NCBI GenBank assembly: GCA_014801985.1
Contig: JAAVDD010000034.1
Coordinates: 55,844 to 119,843 of the forward strand
Origin: Bacteroides sp.
GTDB lineage: Bacteria > Bacteroidota > Bacteroidia > Bacteroidales > Muribaculaceae
DNA length: 64,000 nt
Direction of reading: 5' to 3'
Below are positions 39,896 through 49,119 of the stretch, one piece after another. Both the position numbers and the translations under genes were made by a program. The stretch's first letter is position 1, and every line of letters begins with the position of its first letter. The notes beneath the pieces are model-generated. The model saw only the letters and a list, made by a program, of their open reading frames with translations. It ran no database searches and was not told where the DNA came from.

Positions 39896-39987
39896 GGTTA
39901 TAAGGTTATGGGGTATTGGGTTAGAAGTTTATATGATTATTGGGTTATTTAGTAATAATTCAATAAGTATAAACTCCCTATATTAAT

Positions 39988-40025
39988 AAAAATGCGCAAC
40001 AGATAGTCTGTCGCGCATTTTTATT
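39988..40025. terminator. Bidirectional hairpin terminator
   Basis: AAAAATGCGCaACAGA-tag-TCTGTcGCGCATTTTT. Confidence 0.85.
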
Positions 40026-40040
40026 TTATTTATAATATTC

Positions 40041-40571
40041 TTAATATTTAGATTCTGAGGGTTCAAAAAGCTGGGCGATTGCTTCCTGCATCTTGGCTTC
40101 GGCGGAATCCATCTCATTTTCCATTACATCTACGCCTGGGAGAACCCAGTTCTGGAGGAATTCGCGCACTTCCATACGCACATTCTTGGCATCATCGCGG
40201 GTGGCAATAACGGGTACGACACGTGTGTTTGCGAAGTCTTCCTCATCCATGAATGTAAACATTGCCTGGGGAAGTGAATCCCACCAGTTAGGGGCTATCA
40301 TTATAACGCCGGTCATCTCCTTCATTGCGCCACGACTGAATTTGCCTACAATCTCAGGACGCACGCGACGCTCTTTCTCTGCCTTTGTCACTGCCTCGAA
40401 TTCCTTGGGATCAGACGGATATGTCTCCACAGGGACGATTGCAAATGTCTCAAAGTCTACATTCTTGGCCTTGAGAAGATTTTCAGCTATCTTAGCGAGT
40501 TTTGCACTATTAGAAGTCTCTTCTTTCCCCTTCTGGGAGAAATAAGCAATTAGAATTTTTTCAGGTTTCAT
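40041..40571 (-). CDS. Flavodoxin-like protein
   Basis: 'ILIAYFSQKGKEETSNSAKLAKIAENLL' phosphate-binding loop-like start, alpha/beta fold pattern. Confidence 0.65.
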   Translation of the reverse strand: MKPEKILIAYFSQKGKEETSNSAKLAKIAENLLKAKNVDFETFAIVPVETYPSDPKEFEAVTKAEKERRVRPEIVGKFSRGAMKEMTGVIMIAPNWWDSLPQAMFTFMDEEDFANTRVVPVIATRDDAKNVRMEVREFLQNWVLPGVDVMENEMDSAEAKMQEAIAQLFEPSESKY

Positions 40572-40645
40572 AGTATCTTTCTATAATTTGTGTTTTTCAT
40601 ATTCTATTATTATAACGCTAATCTGTGGAATAAGGTTGAGGAAAT

Positions 40646-41143
40646 CTATCTAATGGAGAGAGCCAGCGGAGTGAATTTTACGATGAAGGGAGCGCCTGAG
40701 GCTCTTTCCGGTTCCGAGGGAAGATAATAGAAAGCGCGTTGTGTATCCCACGACTTTATATCCACTGCACGTGTCTCACCGGGAGGTATGTGGCAGTCTA
40801 TGCGGTGAAATTTACGGTTGAGCTGACGGCCGTCGGGAGTGAGATATTCGATTGAAAGCTCCACGGAGAGAATCACGCGGTCGGTATGGTTGGTTATGAA
40901 AAAAGATTCTCTTGTGCTCTGTAGTTTTTTCTCATATCCTGAAAAGATGATGTTCCGGCGCGAATACATGGAAAGAGTATCGTCGGAAATGGATACGCGG
41001 AATGTCCCGGCCTCTTTCTGAGCACGCTTCTCCTTATCTGTCTCCTTGGTGGGGAGACGATAACCGGTTTTCCTTGCCGACACCGACAGTGGAAGGATAA
41101 TGAGTAAGATTGGGATTATGAAGAGCTTTTTCATGGGAACCAT
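40646..41143 (-). CDS. Secreted protein of unknown function
   Basis: Signal peptide-like N-term; in minus-strand gene series 40646-47420. Confidence 0.5.
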   Translation of the reverse strand: MVPMKKLFIIPILLIILPLSVSARKTGYRLPTKETDKEKRAQKEAGTFRVSISDDTLSMYSRRNIIFSGYEKKLQSTRESFFITNHTDRVILSVELSIEYLTPDGRQLNRKFHRIDCHIPPGETRAVDIKSWDTQRAFYYLPSEPERASGAPFIVKFTPLALSIR

Positions 41144-41144
41144 G

Positions 41145-41696
41145 TCAGATATATATGGGATTTCGTGGAGCCGGGGAGGGATATATGCGGATAAGACCTT
41201 TCGGAAGCTTATCGAGTGGGGATGATGAGGAGAAGAGAGTGAGGAGCTGCCAGAACTTTGGCAGGAATCTGTTTATCCGGGTGGAGATTCTGAATTTACG
41301 CTTCTCAATACGAATGGTTCCGTCTCGGTCGGTGAGTGTGGCGAGACAGTCGCTTGGGTCGGAGAGGATGCCGTTGTGTCGGGAGGTAAAAAGCGAAAGC
41401 CTGAATTTATCGCTATCCACAGAGGATGACAGGCTGCCTATCTTTTCGCCGGGATGGAGTCGGCAATCGGGAGAGGAAATCACGGTCAGAGTATATTCCC
41501 GCCGTTTTTCATTGGCACAACTGATAAGGACCACTGTATTATCCTCCGGAAATTCCCAGATTCCTTCAACGCGGTCGAGTGGATTGCGATCGCAAAATTC
41601 ACGGGCGGCCGCCAAGTCTCGTATGGTCTCTCCCTTTGCAGCAGAGGAAGAGATCATCAAGAATATAATGGTGAGGAGATTAAAGAGAGTTCTCAT
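41145..41696 (-). CDS. Secreted protein of unknown function
   Basis: Signal peptide-like N-term (LLTIIFLMISSSAAKGE), compactly spaced with neighbours. Confidence 0.5.
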   Translation of the reverse strand: MRTLFNLLTIIFLMISSSAAKGETIRDLAAAREFCDRNPLDRVEGIWEFPEDNTVVLISCANEKRREYTLTVISSPDCRLHPGEKIGSLSSSVDSDKFRLSLFTSRHNGILSDPSDCLATLTDRDGTIRIEKRKFRISTRINRFLPKFWQLLTLFSSSSPLDKLPKGLIRIYPSPAPRNPIYI

Positions 41697-43198
41697 GATT
41701 TAGTGGAGAAAGTATATGAGAGACCCACGGAAAGAATCTCCTTCATCATCCAGCGGTTCCATTTTGGATCAAGAGTCTTGTCGGCTGTTGAATCGTAGCG
41801 GAGGTTGAGATACAGCTGGGTGGAGAAGAAACGGTTGAACTGAAATTCAAGAGTGTTCTGCCAATCGGCATTGCTATCTTTATAATCAGTGAAAAGGAAG
41901 AGGCGAGTCTTATAGAGGATATTATCGAGGAGCTTCCAGGAGAAATTCACCTCCGTGGAGCTACCGAATTCATTCAGCACACGCTCATTCTGCTCCATAC
42001 CGAACTGAAGATGATCCACCTGCGGATCAATTGCCGTCTTGAGATTGTAGGAGAGGGGTGAGATAGAGGCCGAGAAATTGATGGTTTTTTTAGCGTTTTG
42101 CTTCGTATATGTCATACCGACACCGAGCGTCAGAACACCGGGAGTGAGGAACGATGCCGAGCGCACCATTGAATCCGAAGGGTAGTTGTTTAGGAACTGA
42201 GTCTTGAACTGCCCTGTAAAGGAATAATACCAATGATGTGCGGCCTTGTATCCGAATTTAATGTTATATTGGAACAGGTCTTCCGATATGGTGTACTTAT
42301 GTAGGTCGTTGTTGCCGGTGGCATTCATTCCGAGCTTGTAACTGAGAGTGCTCTGGAACATCATGTCCGGATGATACACAGGGTTAAGCTGCACATCCCA
42401 GAGGAAATTGGCGAGGAGGGCGAGATAATCCGTACCACCCTGATACCAGTTTTTCGAAAGATATGCCTGCGAAAACTGCATGGCTGCGTTGACCACATGT
42501 AGCCAATGTTTTTTCTCAATCTCCACTTCTTCAATCACGGCGGATTCGATATTGACATTAAGTTTCTGACGTCGCAGGAAAGCCGCGTAGCTATAATCCT
42601 CCGGGGGCATTGAAGGGGGGAGAGGGAGAGTCCAGAAGGCAACATTGCGTTGTGAAGGATTAGTTATGACATCCATATAGATAAGGTCGAGCTGACCATC
42701 GAAAAGTCTTGACTCACGCTTCAACCAATCGGGCACAACGTCACCGGTTATAATCGGCGAGAGCTGTTCTTTCACCACCGCCTCGCGTATAATCATCGAA
42801 TCCGGTCTCTGCACCGGAAGGTCGGCAAGATCCCAAGGGGATTCCTCTCCCGCCACAGGAAGATAGACCACTCTATCCACTGAATCCGGTTCTTCCCAAA
42901 GATAGAGGGCACGGAAATCCTGAGCTGACAACACAGAATCCGGGTGCCATTGCAGACCGGGACGCGGAGTGGGACGATAGCCCATAAAGAATCGCGGAAT
43001 CATGAAAAGATTGACATCGCTCCGACTCTTTTCAAGGGGTATCTCCGCCAGAATCTCCTCCACAGAGCGTATCGAATCGATAGGCTCTTCAATCTCAGCA
43101 TTTGGAAGTGGGGCATTAAAAGTTAAAGCACCCACTCCAAAAGTCGGGATTGCGAGGAGCGATGAGAGGATGATGGTCAATAGTGTGGTCGTTTTCAT
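41693..43198 (-). CDS. DUF3078-type outer-membrane protein
   Basis: Signal peptide; C-terminal beta-barrel-like region 'NWYQGGTDYLALLANFLWDVQLN...YKLGMNATGNNDLHKY'. Confidence 0.7.
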   Translation of the reverse strand: MKTTTLLTIILSSLLAIPTFGVGALTFNAPLPNAEIEEPIDSIRSVEEILAEIPLEKSRSDVNLFMIPRFFMGYRPTPRPGLQWHPDSVLSAQDFRALYLWEEPDSVDRVVYLPVAGEESPWDLADLPVQRPDSMIIREAVVKEQLSPIITGDVVPDWLKRESRLFDGQLDLIYMDVITNPSQRNVAFWTLPLPPSMPPEDYSYAAFLRRQKLNVNIESAVIEEVEIEKKHWLHVVNAAMQFSQAYLSKNWYQGGTDYLALLANFLWDVQLNPVYHPDMMFQSTLSYKLGMNATGNNDLHKYTISEDLFQYNIKFGYKAAHHWYYSFTGQFKTQFLNNYPSDSMVRSASFLTPGVLTLGVGMTYTKQNAKKTINFSASISPLSYNLKTAIDPQVDHLQFGMEQNERVLNEFGSSTEVNFSWKLLDNILYKTRLFLFTDYKDSNADWQNTLEFQFNRFFSTQLYLNLRYDSTADKTLDPKWNRWMMKEILSVGLSYTFSTKS

Positions 43199-43245
43199 TT
43201 TGGGTTATCTATTATGGAAAGTATGGAAGGGAATAGGATTTCTCC

Positions 43246-44856
43246 TTATTTCGGAGCCGAGAGGAGAGAATCATATTCCGACGATTTTATCAGACGATAA
43301 GCTTCCCGGAATATGGGGTCGTATTCATTAAAGACCTTGAAATAGGTGGCTGTGTCGAATATGTCGCGTCCGATAAGCCCTTTGATCACCATCGAGAATA
43401 GCGGACGACTTCTCTGCGCTTCCTCCGGATTAGGCTCCACGCCCTCTTTTCGAGCCATTTCGAAAAGGTCGGAAAGCATGGCATCAGTGACGGTGAATTC
43501 TTTGACAAACTGATCGTCGTTCTTATACAAACGTTTAAGTTCCTTGCGGTTCTCATCCACATACTTTATTGCAAACTGGTTGATGCAACCCTTAGCCTGG
43601 ACATCACGGTAATATTTTGTGAATTCCGTGGTGTCGAGCGGCACAAAGAGGTCGGGGGAGATGCCTCCACCTCCATAGATAGGACGTCCGAGCCGGAGAG
43701 TGTTGACTTTAAGCGAGTCGATATATTTTATGGAATCGGCGTGCATAAGCTCGCCATGATTGTAGCGGTCCACAATATCCATAGCGTATGCTTTCTGGTC
43801 GCCCTTCACGTATGGTTTCTGGATATCACGTCCTGTGGGGGTATAGTAATGAGCCACTGTAAGCCGGATCATCGATCCGTCGGGGAAGGGGAGCGGTCGC
43901 TGCACGAGTCCTTTTCCATATGTGCGACGCCCTACGATAAGGCCTCGGTCCCAGTCCTGCACGGCTCCGGAAGTGATTTCGGCTGCCGAAGCACTGTACT
44001 GATTCACCATCACCACGAGGCGCCCATCCTTGAAGAGAGGCTTCGACGACTGGGGTTCGGTCTTGAAATCGAAACGCGGGGAGTTAAGACCTTCGGTATA
44101 GACCGCCGTTTTTCCCTTATCAAGAAATTCACCGAGAATATCCACTGCGGCGTTCAGATACCCTCCGCCATTGTCAACAAGGTCGAGGATTAGCTGCTGC
44201 ATACCCTTTTTCTTAAGATCCTTGAGAGCCTCCGCAAGTTCTTTATGGGTGTCGGCTGCAAACTTGTTGATACGAATATATCCTGTGGTTGGATCGACCA
44301 TATAGGCCGCATCTATGCTATAGATAGGTATGTCGGCGCGAGTGATACGGAAATCCACCGTGTCGACCAATCCTGCCGAACGACGAAGCACCTTTACATC
44401 GACATTAGTCCCTTTCGGACCGCGCAGCCTCTTCATGATATCCGAATTTTTCATCTTCACTCCTGCGATGGCAGTGTCGTTGACTGCGATTATGCGGTCG
44501 CCGGCCACAAGGCCCACACGCTCCGACGGGCCTCCTGCAACAGTGGATATGACATAAAGCGTATCGCGGTTCATATTGAAAGTGATTCCTATTCCGCTGA
44601 AATTGCCGGCCAAGGGTTCGTTAAGCTCCTTGGTCTCTTCCGGATTGGAATAGGAGGAATGGGGATCAAGCTCTTCGAGCATTCCCTTGATTGCGGCCTC
44701 CACGAGTTTCTCTTCATTCACAGTATCCACATAAAGCTGGGAGATGGCATTTTCTGCCATTCCGAGTTTCTGATAGGGTTGGAACTGGGCCTTTGAGAAG
44801 CCGGCGCCTGCAAGCAGGGCGAGGAGGAGAGGTAAATATATAAATCTTTTCTTCAT
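43246..44856 (-). CDS. S41 family C-terminal processing peptidase with PDZ domain
   Basis: 'GLVAGDRIIAVNDTAIAGVKMKNSDIMKRLRGPKGTNVDVKVLR' PDZ, 'VMVNQYSASAAEITSGAVQDWDRGLIVGRRTYGKGLVQ' catalytic region. Confidence 0.93.
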   Translation of the reverse strand: MKKRFIYLPLLLALLAGAGFSKAQFQPYQKLGMAENAISQLYVDTVNEEKLVEAAIKGMLEELDPHSSYSNPEETKELNEPLAGNFSGIGITFNMNRDTLYVISTVAGGPSERVGLVAGDRIIAVNDTAIAGVKMKNSDIMKRLRGPKGTNVDVKVLRRSAGLVDTVDFRITRADIPIYSIDAAYMVDPTTGYIRINKFAADTHKELAEALKDLKKKGMQQLILDLVDNGGGYLNAAVDILGEFLDKGKTAVYTEGLNSPRFDFKTEPQSSKPLFKDGRLVVMVNQYSASAAEITSGAVQDWDRGLIVGRRTYGKGLVQRPLPFPDGSMIRLTVAHYYTPTGRDIQKPYVKGDQKAYAMDIVDRYNHGELMHADSIKYIDSLKVNTLRLGRPIYGGGGISPDLFVPLDTTEFTKYYRDVQAKGCINQFAIKYVDENRKELKRLYKNDDQFVKEFTVTDAMLSDLFEMARKEGVEPNPEEAQRSRPLFSMVIKGLIGRDIFDTATYFKVFNEYDPIFREAYRLIKSSEYDSLLSAPK

Positions 44857-44860
44857 TTTC

Positions 44861-45400
44861 TTATAAATTATGTGGGAGGAGTGAGGAGGTGTCGTAACCA
44901 TGTGCTGCCAACTCGCGGACTACGGAGGAGGATATGTAGCCATATTCAGGCTCCGCACATAGAATCACTGTGTCTATACCGAGAATCTTAAGGTTCACAT
45001 CGGCAAGATTCCGCTCATATTCAAAATCAGCGGCACTGCGGATTCCGCGAAGGAGGAAAGAGGCTCCCATCTTTCGTGCAAAATCGGCAGTGAGCCCCGT
45101 ATAGCTCATCACCGTCACTCTCTCAGGAGAGGAGGGGGTGTTAAGGAAACCTACGGCTTCCTCTATCATCTTTATGCGACTTCCTATCTCCTCGGCAATG
45201 AGGGCCGGATCGCGGTCGGAACACTTGTTGATGTTATATCCTACGGCCACAATCACGCGGTCGGCAATTCCAAGTCCGCGCTCCACTATGCGTAGATGTC
45301 CGCGTGTGAAGGGATTGAAAGACCCTGCAAAAAGCGCTGTGCGAACTTGTCGGGAATCTTCCATAATCCGTTTTTTTGAATCTTCGGCAGGGTTTTCCAT
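44861..45400 (-). CDS. coaD: Pantetheine-phosphate adenylyltransferase
   Basis: 'ALFAGSFNPFTRGHLRIVERGLGIADRVIVAVGYN' and 'FLLRGIRSAADFEYERNLADVN'; start uncertain (45364 possible). Confidence 0.95.
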   Translation of the reverse strand: MENPAEDSKKRIMEDSRQVRTALFAGSFNPFTRGHLRIVERGLGIADRVIVAVGYNINKCSDRDPALIAEEIGSRIKMIEEAVGFLNTPSSPERVTVMSYTGLTADFARKMGASFLLRGIRSAADFEYERNLADVNLKILGIDTVILCAEPEYGYISSSVVRELAAHGYDTSSLLPHNL

Positions 45401-45404
45401 TTTT

Positions 45405-47420
45405 TTAAATCTGCGAATCGTCTTCAATCACGAGATTGTTGATGATAAAATTCTGGCGTTCCATAGTGTTTTTACCCATATAAAACTCCAAAAGTTTGTC
45501 AACGGCATCCTCGCGTTTGAGTTTCACGCGGTCGAGGCGCATATCCGGACCGATGAACTCAGCAAACTCAGCATCATTGATCTCACCGAGACCTTTGAAT
45601 CGTGTGATTTCCGCATTGTTGCCAAAGCGTGCTATTGCTGCCTCACGCTCCGCATCGGTGTAGCAATACACGGTGTCTTTCTCTTCAGGAGCTTCGACAG
45701 CCTCACTCTCCTTCACAGATTTCTTCTTAGGCTTGCGCTTCACGCGGCGTGTGGAATTTTTATCACGCACGCGGAATAGCGGGGTCTGGAGAATATAGAC
45801 ATGCCCTTTCTTCACGAGGTCGGGGAAGAACATCAGGAAGAAGGTGATGATGAGGAGACGGATATGCATTCCGTCGACATCGGCATCCGTGGCGATTATC
45901 ACCTTGTTGTATCGTAGACCCTCTATTCCATCCTCTATATTGAGGGCGGCCTGAAGGAGATTGAATTCATCATTTTTATAGACCACCTCCTGCGTCATGC
46001 CGTATGAATTGAGCGGTTTACCACGGAGGGAGAACACTGCTTGAGTTTCGGCATTCCTCACCTTGGTAATCGTTCCGGATGCGGAAAGACCCTCGGTGAT
46101 GAATATTGCCGACTCATCGCGTCGGTCATCGGTCTTGGCATTTGGTTTACGTGTGTCGTTGTAATGCACTCGGCAATCGCGTAGCTTCTTATTGTGGAGG
46201 CTCACTTTCTTAGCTTTCTCGCGTGCCAGTTTGGCCACACCCGCCATAGCCTTGCGTTCCTTCTCGTTTGCGGCAATCTTGGCGAGCATCGCCTCTGCCA
46301 CATCCGTGTGTTTATGCAAATAATCGTCGAGTTCCTTTTTGATGAAATCGCCGATGAATTTGTTTACAGTAAGCTCGCTGTTGGGGGCCACAGTCTTGGA
46401 GCCGAGCTTCACTTTTGTCTGGCTCTCAAATACAGGTTCCTGAATCTTTACAGCCACAGCTGCTACAATGCCATTGCGGATATCGGAAAATTCAAAGTTC
46501 TTTCCTGAAAATTCCTTGATGGTGCGGCTCACGTGCTCGCGGAAAGCGGAGAGGTGTGTTCCTCCCTGAGTGGTGTGCTGACCATTGACGAAAGAATAAT
46601 ATTCCTCGCCATACTGAGCCGTGTGTGTCAGCACAATCTCTATATCCTCTCCCTTCAGATGGATTATGGGATAGAGAGGTTCGGAGGTCATGTTGTCTTT
46701 GAGGAGGTCGAGTAATCCGTGACGGGAGAGATATTTCTTGCCGTTGTAGAAAATCTGGAGTCCGGTGTTGAGATAGGTATAATTTTTTACCATTGTCTCG
46801 ACAAACTCCGGATTGAATTTATAATTCTGGAATAGGGCATTGTCGGGGGTGAATTTTACGAAAGTCCCGTTAGCCTCCTTTGTATCGATTATATCCGACT
46901 GATGAAGGAGTTTACCACGGTCAAATTCCACCTCAACCATCTTTCCGTCGCGCACGGAGGCCACGCGGCAGTGAGTGGATAGGGCGTTGACAGCTTTAAG
47001 TCCCACACCATTCAGACCGACGGATTTCTTGAAGTTCTCACCGTCAAACTTACCTCCGGTATTAATATTCGAGGAGACCTCTTTCACCTTTCCGAGAGGT
47101 ATTCCTCGGCCATAGTCGCGCACGGTCACCTCTCCCTCTTCGGAAAGGGTGATATCGATGCGCTTTCCTGCGCCCATGTTGAATTCATCGATGGAATTGT
47201 CTACCACCTCCTTGACCAACACATAAATACCGTCTTCGGCATGGGTGCCGTCGCCGAGTTTTCCGATATACATACCTGGACGGCGGCGTATATGTTCGTT
47301 CCAGTCGAGGGTCTGGATGGCATCTTCATTGTAATTGCCGGCAGCGGAGTTGGTGATCTCCACGTCGGCTTCTTCAGTGATATTGTCTTGCGTGTCGTTG
47401 TTAAATAGATCTTCGGCCAT
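45405..47420 (-). CDS. parE: DNA topoisomerase IV subunit B (type IIA topoisomerase B subunit)
   Basis: '[15 protein letters not shown]', '[12 protein letters not shown]', '[14 protein letters not shown]', '[24 protein letters not shown]'. Confidence 0.92.
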   Translation of the reverse strand: MAEDLFNNDTQDNITEEADVEITNSAAGNYNEDAIQTLDWNEHIRRRPGMYIGKLGDGTHAEDGIYVLVKEVVDNSIDEFNMGAGKRIDITLSEEGEVTVRDYGRGIPLGKVKEVSSNINTGGKFDGENFKKSVGLNGVGLKAVNALSTHCRVASVRDGKMVEVEFDRGKLLHQSDIIDTKEANGTFVKFTPDNALFQNYKFNPEFVETMVKNYTYLNTGLQIFYNGKKYLSRHGLLDLLKDNMTSEPLYPIIHLKGEDIEIVLTHTAQYGEEYYSFVNGQHTTQGGTHLSAFREHVSRTIKEFSGKNFEFSDIRNGIVAAVAVKIQEPVFESQTKVKLGSKTVAPNSELTVNKFIGDFIKKELDDYLHKHTDVAEAMLAKIAANEKERKAMAGVAKLAREKAKKVSLHNKKLRDCRVHYNDTRKPNAKTDDRRDESAIFITEGLSASGTITKVRNAETQAVFSLRGKPLNSYGMTQEVVYKNDEFNLLQAALNIEDGIEGLRYNKVIIATDADVDGMHIRLLIITFFLMFFPDLVKKGHVYILQTPLFRVRDKNSTRRVKRKPKKKSVKESEAVEAPEEKDTVYCYTDAEREAAIARFGNNAEITRFKGLGEINDAEFAEFIGPDMRLDRVKLKREDAVDKLLEFYMGKNTMERQNFIINNLVIEDDSQI

Positions 47421-47568
47421 TATGAATGCATTCTTTTTGCAAAGGTATAAAAAATTTGGGAAAATGGCAAAAGGGAAATCTCCTTGCTTTCTTTCCCTGA
47501 TGGAAAAGGAAAGAGAATGTAATAACGAGAGCCGCGATGCGTTAAAAAGAAAAAGTGAACATAAGATA

Positions 47569-48087
47569 ATGAAAGATTTTGCAGCAATAGATTTCGAGAC
47601 TGCCAACGGGAGCAGGTCGAGTGTTTGCAGTGTGGGTATAATCGTTGTAAGAGGGGGAAGAATCACCGATCGTTTCTATCGTCTGATACGCCCTTTTCCG
47701 AATTATTATACCAGTTTCACCACTGCCGTTCATGGTCTGACCCATCAGGATACCTGCGATGCGAATCCATTTCCGGATGTATGGGCCGAGGCCGCTCCTC
47801 TAATTAATGGTCTGCCATTAGTGGCTCATAACTCCCCTTTTGACGAAGGGTGTCTGAAGGCTGTATTCGCCGCCTACAATATGCCTTATCCGAATTATAG
47901 ATTTTATTGCTCCTGCAGGGCATCGCGTCAATTTTTCGGGAGAGATCTGCCTAATCATAAACTTCATACCGTCTCGGCACGTTGTGGGTATGACTTGGAG
48001 CATCATCATCATGCATTAGCTGATGCGGAGGCTTGCGCACATATCTGGCTCACTCTTACGGGAGAGACCGATTTCCTGACAAGGTAG
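47569..48087 (+). CDS. 3'-5' exonuclease (DnaQ-like)
   Basis: '[24 protein letters not shown]' ExoI; '[13 protein letters not shown]' ExoII; '[15 protein letters not shown]' ExoIII. Confidence 0.92.
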   Translation: MKDFAAIDFETANGSRSSVCSVGIIVVRGGRITDRFYRLIRPFPNYYTSFTTAVHGLTHQDTCDANPFPDVWAEAAPLINGLPLVAHNSPFDEGCLKAVFAAYNMPYPNYRFYCSCRASRQFFGRDLPNHKLHTVSARCGYDLEHHHHALADAEACAHIWLTLTGETDFLTR

Positions 48088-48110
48088 GATTATTAAACTC
48101 ACAAAAATAG

Positions 48111-48146
48111 AAGGAGGCAATTACGCAGTGGTAATTACCTCCTTTT
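48111..48146. terminator. Hairpin terminator
   Basis: AAGGAGGcAATTAC-gcagtg-GTAATTaCCTCCTTTT. Confidence 0.75.
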
Positions 48147-48213
48147 CGTGGTTTAGCAGGGTATGTGTCTGCACAGGGATTATTTCCTATTTATTTCTTA
48201 TCTTTGAAAAAAA

Positions 48214-48900
48214 TTATTTCTCAGTGCGTGCTGCAAGCACGCCTTTCCAGCATATGGCTGCTATGGCAGCGCCTACGAGCGGACCAACCACCATGATCCA
48301 GAAATCGGGCCATGCTTCAGGCGACCAGAGGGCGGGACCGAAGCTGCGTGCAGGGTTCACGGAGCAGTTGTCCACGGGAATGCCTACGATATTCACCAAT
48401 CCGAGTGCAAGACCGATTGCGAGACCGGCGAAGTTGCCGAAGCCGAATTTGGAATCGGTAGCGCCGAAGATGATAAGCACGAAGAAGAATGTGAAGAGGA
48501 TTTCCATAAGGAGAGCCATGCCGGCAGTTGCTCCGGGCTGGAGAACGTTGGTTGCGAGAGAAGCATCGCCTGTGATGCCACCGAAGTTGAAACCTCCGTC
48601 CATATTCATGAACCAGTAGAGGAAACCTGCACCGATGGCGGCCCCGATGAGCTGGCTGATCACGTAGCCTATGAAATCTTTGGTGGGGAGCTTGCCTGCA
48701 CACCACATTGCGAAGGATACAGCCGGATTGACGTGGCAGCCGGAGATATTGCCAATGCAGTAGCAGAGACATACAAGCACGAGGCCGAAGCAAAGGCCGA
48801 TACCGAGAACGCCTATTGAAGGACCTGCAAGCACTGCGCTACCGCAGGCCATAAGAACGAGGAACATGGTGCCGAGACCTTCGGCCAGATACTTTTTCAT
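48214..48900 (-). CDS. MIP family aquaporin
   Basis: Two NPA motifs: 'GCHVNPAVSFAMWC' and 'CSVNPARSFGPALW'. Confidence 0.93.
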   Translation of the reverse strand: MKKYLAEGLGTMFLVLMACGSAVLAGPSIGVLGIGLCFGLVLVCLCYCIGNISGCHVNPAVSFAMWCAGKLPTKDFIGYVISQLIGAAIGAGFLYWFMNMDGGFNFGGITGDASLATNVLQPGATAGMALLMEILFTFFFVLIIFGATDSKFGFGNFAGLAIGLALGLVNIVGIPVDNCSVNPARSFGPALWSPEAWPDFWIMVVGPLVGAAIAAICWKGVLAARTEK

Positions 48901-49038
48901 AGTGGAACGTTTTAGATTGTTAAAAATAAATATGCTATTATAATATGCAAGAGGGGTGGAAGGTTCATAAAATAATGATGTTTTATAACATATTTTCAAG
49001 CAATTAGCCCTTTTAATCCCCCGGAATGAATAAAAAAT

Positions 49039-49070
49039 GAGGCACCGCCCCGTGAAGGGGAGGCGCCTCT
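49039..49070 (-). terminator. Hairpin terminator of the 49120 CDS
   Basis: GAGGCaCCGCCCC-gtgaa-GGGGaGGcGCCTC. Confidence 0.7.
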
Positions 49071-49119
49071 GGATATAAAAAGTTAATGGTTTGAACTATT
49101 TATCTCATGAATGAAATGC

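Noticed and set aside
41155-41703. 182-aa plus-strand ORF
   Set aside because: Fully antisense to the minus-strand ORF 41145-41696, which has a signal peptide and fits the tightly spaced minus-strand gene series.
44245-44796. 183-aa plus-strand ORF over the S41 peptidase
   Set aside because: Antisense shadow ORF; no supporting signal.
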